From Caprimulgus europaeus (Eukaryota; Chordata; Aves; Caprimulgiformes; Caprimulgidae): DNA of 64,000 nucleotides. Below the pieces are notes generated by a model. The model worked only from the letters and a program-made list of their open reading frames with translations, ran no database searches and was not told where the DNA came from. The translations under genes were made by a program, and so were the position numbers. The DNA lies in the NCBI GenBank assembly GCA_907165065.1, contig OU015527.1:19605686-19669685 (forward strand), given 5' to 3'. Positions 59,401 through 64,000 of this stretch are shown one piece after another (position 1 is the first letter of the stretch; every line of letters begins with the position of its first letter).

Positions 59401-62400
59401 TCTAACTCATTTGTGCCTTCATGATGTATATACTAATTGACAATGCAGAGTCAGAGATTGGCATAAAGAATTCTAAATTAATTAAAAAAGACTCCATGGG
59501 AATATTCACTTAATGGTGGTAAAATTCATTTTCAGCTATATTCAATGTTATCTCAATAATTACAAAGTAATAATTTTGGGAAGGAAGTTGTTCCTATATT
59601 ATGGTCTGTTAAATTGATAATACACTGAGAATCTGTCTTGTAAGTGGCTTATTTTATGGTGCAGTGAACTGATGATTCTCGAAGGCTTAAAGCTGACCCA
59701 GAATTAATCATGTTGGAGCAACTGCAGGGTTACAAATCTGACACTACTAATTAAAATGAAGTATTTTATTTACTTGCACATTTGCTACCATCGGCATGAG
59801 GTCTTCACTCCACTTCTGAATGGATAAATAAAGTTTTGCTAGATCTCCTGTAGTCTGCCTTAAAAGAAAATTCTGTACCTCAGTTGAAAAGAAAGATAAA
59901 AAAGAGTAAAGATGAAATTTCAATGTATCCTAAACAATACTGTAAAGAAACGTAGATTTCTTTGCCTGCTTATGCAGGATGTGTAAGTGTTGGCTCTTGC
60001 TCCTGCCTAAAGTTACACTTAGCTCATACATTTGCAAAGGATGGACCGTAATAAGACACGCGTTTGTGACTGCTGAAACGTGGCAGAATTTGTACCCTAG
60101 TGGAAATTTACTCCTAAACTGTGAAAATAGAACAATCGCTACTAATGTGAGGTTTGTGAAAAATGAATCCACACTGTGGAAATGTGTTTTGAAAGTTTAT
60201 AAGGATTTTTTCCAAGTGCATTCAGTTTTTAAACTTTGTACAAGGAACCTTGTTGAAGATGAAGGGGTTGTCAGAGTCCTCTCCTTCTGTACTGTCCACC
60301 AGCTTTTCTTCCAGTGCTTGCTTGTCTGAAATGCTTGCAACACTTGAAAAAGTTTAGCAGCTGAGGGGACTTTCTCCAGTCCAGTAATCCTACATTTGTT
60401 TGATTTCTGTAACTCTTTCTTCACCCCATGATATAAGAATGAGTGAAGTTATCCTGTCTCTCCCACCTTTAATTGAACTGCCACCCTTTCCCTCCCTTGT
60501 CTGTTGCATCCATTAAAAAAAAAAAAAGAGGCATCTATCTTTACAATGTGACTAATATTTCTCATTACTTTCTAAAAATTCTTCCAGTCCACCTATACAG
60601 TCTTATTAGAAACTATGTGTGCAAGGATGCAGCTATGGAGATGGAACAAATTCTTGTCTGCCTGTACAAGTTAATAATGCAGGCCCTCTAGGATAAAATA
60701 TTTTCAGGTCCTCTACTGACAATAGCATAAGCATTGATACAAAGACATTTCAGGGCAAATCAACACTAATATTTAACACATGAAAAATAAAGCTATATGC
60801 TTCTGTGGTGAGAGATTTTTGACAAATGACTTTCCAGTTTTGTATTCTATATTGCCATAACAGGTTCAGTGACACACGTTTAGCTTTATGGAATCAATAA
60901 TAGAATTAAACTTGCAAAGTAAAAGAAATAAACTGGAAAAAATTAAGGACAGGAATTAAGATAGCATGTGGGTACTGCAGTTCTATCCCAAGGTGTAATT
61001 ATGCAATTCATTACATACAAATAAAAGTTAAGAAAAAACAAGCCAATTGGGCAATGTACATGGAACTTTATATTGTTGTAATAGGAATTGACACCACCAT
61101 CCATTCTTCAGAGAAAAAAATCTGAGCCCCATACTATTTGAGCTGATACAAAATAGTGAAAAGTTACCACTCAGTGCTCCAGGTTTATTTCTAGATTTTG
61201 TAGCACCAACAGTCCTTTTTACAAATATATTCAGAATACTCATAAGCCATGATTTTCAAACACGTGTGAGGATATGTTAAACTAGCCTATGATGTTTTCC
61301 AAAGGTGTTTTAATTTAGGTGTCGAACTTAGAGACAAATGGAAAGTTCATACTGTTGAAAAAGCTTAGATTATTTGACACTTAACTGTCCTGTTTCAGAA
61401 ACTTTTATCAATAAACCATTAATGTTTTATTCTAATGAAGCTGGGATATAATTTGCTATTGCCTATAATTTTCTGATGGATTTCACCAAATCAGACTGGG
61501 CATACCTTAAAAAATAAGTTTATTTTTTCTTTCTATCATCTCCACATTAAATCTACAGTTTTATTTCAGACATTACTTTTGTTTTTCCTTCAGTATGTGC
61601 TTTGACTTAGATACACCTAGAATAGTCAGCTTAGCTATCTCAAAAATCTTACTGACTGTTGGAATTCTGAGGTAATGATTAAAAACTAAACTCATTGGTT
61701 CCTACCATAATTATCTTGTACACCTTACTTAGTGTTCAAAGAAAATGAGACTGTGATCATAACAACCATGAAATCAGGCAGGAGGATATTTTTTACATTA
61801 CCTGATAAAACTGCATCCTGAATTGGCCTCATAGATTAAATATACTGTAAAATATAAATATAAATAATACAAATATAAATAATACACTGGATTTTTTGTT
61901 CACAATGAATAACTAAACATTGTTTTTCAGTGCAGAAAAATGGTAGAAACCAGAAACATGTAGGTGGAATGAACAATTTACATGTACAAAACTACACAGC
62001 TCTGCTGGTTTTCCACCTTTCCCGCCCAAGAGCTTAGAGTCTGCTAGACTAGTACTAAAAGCAGCACCAGACAAACACAGAGGCTGTAAACCTTATGCTG
62101 ACTGCAGTACAAGAGATCAAGGAAGGAAAATTTGCCAGACATCTTGAGTAGCACGGGAGGATAAAGCAAAACCTTTATCTATACTTGTCCTGTATTCGTA
62201 GCATTCTCAGTAGGGATATTTTTCAGACTCTTTGTATAAGAAGCATCCTCAATTGAGGGGTGGCTGTTGTGTCTACATTTGGACAGTCTGCTTTTTCAAG
62301 TTGTTATGTACTGAATCCACCCAGAAACTGTTGTGTAAGCCCTCCCCCACTGCTTGTGTAGTGGGCCATTATTTTCTGTTGGTAGAAAATCCATTGGCTT

Positions 62401-64000
62401 CAATAATGAAAGATATTGTAGGCAAATCTATCTTATATTGACTTTTTTTTTAAAAAAAAAAAAAAAGAAAAAAAGCTGTAATGTCAAACTAAAAGATTAT
62501 TTACTTCGGATGAGTAGGATTCAATACAAATCCAGAGATAACCAGAGTTTCTGTTTTAAGTGTTTTAGAAATATCAATCAAAAGGGAAAAAAAAAACCAG
62601 CCAACCAAACAAACAAAATAAACAAATTGCTTCTAAATTATCCTGCACTTGACATGATGAGTGAGAGCTGAAACCTGAGAACCTTAATAAATCACTATTC
62701 TATATACCCTATAATGTTAGACCTCCTTACTCAATCTATAAATGTAGTGTTGACTATAGAAGAGGACACTGCAAACATACATGTGCAGAAAAAATTCACA
62801 GCTCAAAGATGAAAAAGTAAGCATAATTTACTTCACTTTGATAAATTCACAAGAGGTATTAGTGCTTTATTTTCAGTTACTCCTTAAAACTAAAAGAACT
62901 CTTAAAATTCTAAAAGGACTTTGGCAGACAGCCTACATAGTCATTCGGAAGGTATGGGTTAAGTCACAAATAGTCAATGAGCCTGCTCTCTCTATTTCAG
63001 AGACATTAGCTTCTCAGTCAGTGCAGACCAAATACAAAGATCAGATTGTTCAGTGAGTTTCTTTGAAGATTCATCTTCACAATGCTCCACTAGTTTAATG
63101 TACCTTGCCATTCAAGCCCTACATTCTGATGCTAGGTGAATGCTTTTGTTGCACTCTCTTCTTCCACTGCAGTGCTTTTATCAAAAAACATGAAAAGCAC
63201 CTCAAAAAATGTAAGGTAAAATCTTAGCTGCCTCACACTTTTCTGTGCATATGTCACAGAGACAGAGGAAGGAAGAGGCCATGGACAGTAAGTCCTGTTA
63301 TAGACTTTCCAAAGTAGTTGATTTTACCTGTAGAAAACTTGTACTTCAGAAGATGTCTGTGTGGTGCACTCGTCTTTTTGAACAGTTAACTCTATAACTG
63401 GAAACAGACTAAACCAGGTCAGCAAAACATTTGGATCTATTGAGAAGATGGAAGTAATAGTTTAGGTATTTTTCTGCATTAGTATTACTGCATTGCTTCT
63501 GGGATCTGGGCTAGTATTTGGATGTAGAAAATGCAAGAGCTTTTTCTCAGCAGAGCACCATATAGCACTGTGTAAACATAATTAGTTTTCCTTCCTGCAG
63601 AAAACAGACACTGTGACATGTCTTTTCTAAGGTATTCTTAGATCATTGCATGAAAAGCTGTAGAGATCTCTTTTTTATCATTACCTATGATAACAGATAT
63701 AGCTATATTGATAGTAGGTACATATAATTATAATGGTTATACAACTATATAGTAGCTATAATTGATCCATAAATGCTCCAACACCAGAGACTTTGTACAA
63801 ACATCTGGAAATTTCTGAATGGGGGAGGGAACTGGAAGTATGTCATTAGTTACCAACTTAGTTGTGCTTAATCTGATACTAACCAAAAGTTGCTATTGTT
63901 GCCATACGATAAAATTGATTTATATAAACCAAATTACTACTTTCAGTTGGTTTGTATATGAAGGAGAAAAAAAACAACAAAACAAAACAACAACTTTCTA
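53458..64000. other. AT-rich intergenic DNA, no gene seen
   Basis: About 10.5 kb without a recognisable gene, LTR or CR1. It contains minor low-complexity tracts: A-rich 55346-55391, T/A-rich 57965-58005, an A run at 60515-60527, AAATAT repeats at 61848-61884, a T-run/A-run junction at 62443-62475 and a TA-rich tract at 63690-63765. The lack of recent repeats from about 54 to 64 kb could reflect conserved regulatory DNA or chance. Open frames such as 59979-60329 have no domain or splice context. Confidence 0.5.

Noticed and set aside
59979-60329. 116-codon plus-strand open frame.
   Set aside because: No domain, no splice or promoter context. Frames of this length are expected by chance in 64 kb read in six frames.
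1-64000. CRISPR array, operon, prokaryotic defence system or plasmid origin.
   Set aside because: No regularly spaced direct repeats and no bacterial gene organisation; the window is vertebrate nuclear DNA.

Overview
This window looks like nuclear DNA from a bird. It is AT-rich and gene-poor. Its repeats are mostly CR1 LINEs (5'-truncated copies ending in short ATTCTATG-like repeats) and solo endogenous-retrovirus LTRs of types seen in bird genomes. There are no Alu, L1 or B-type repeats and no bacterial gene structure. The species cannot be read from the sequence.

Only one host protein-coding exon is supported: coding exon 1 of PRR16 (Largen), minus strand, 4739-4900. It sits in a CpG island of about 1.4 kb (4010-5390) that also holds the 5' UTR and promoter. 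Positions 1-4738 are the start of PRR16 intron 1; later exons lie off the left edge. Everything right of about 5.4 kb is upstream, intergenic, gene-desert-like DNA. From memory PRR16 lies in human 5q23, whose genes I associate with the avian Z chromosome; that placement is inference.

Layout: (1) 0-5.4 kb, PRR16 intron 1, exon 1 and promoter, with a long AAAAT microsatellite in the intron. (2) 5.4-9.9 kb, upstream flank with two tandem hairpins, then an ERV LTR lying against a nuclear copy of mitochondrial 16S rRNA plus the start of tRNA-Leu (NUMT). (3) 14.3-20.7 kb, two CR1 copies and an ERV LTR. (4) 20.7-35.4 kb, mostly unique DNA with relics of a tRNA-derived SINE, a TA/CA microsatellite and a CR1 tail. 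(5) 35.4-46.9 kb, the repeat-rich core: two CR1 copies of one subfamily in opposite orientation (one 2.7 kb long with only two stops in its remaining frame), a CR1 split by an LTR with a 5-bp target duplication, a very old CR1 relic, and a solo LTR with a perfect 6-bp target duplication. (6) 49.1-53.5 kb, a hAT-Charlie-type DNA transposon of about 2 kb with terminal inverted repeats and an 8-bp target duplication (7/8 matching), flanked by GC-rich DNA and old CR1. (7) 53.5-64 kb, AT-rich DNA with no recognisable gene.

The parts do not form a pathway. PRR16 is the only functional gene start; the rest is a record of insertions: retrotransposons, retroviral LTRs, a DNA transposon and mitochondrial DNA. 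I found no convincing new multi-gene system. The most informative observations are the hAT element, the NUMT, the near-open CR1 frame with a fold-back at its 5' junction, and the datable nested insertions.
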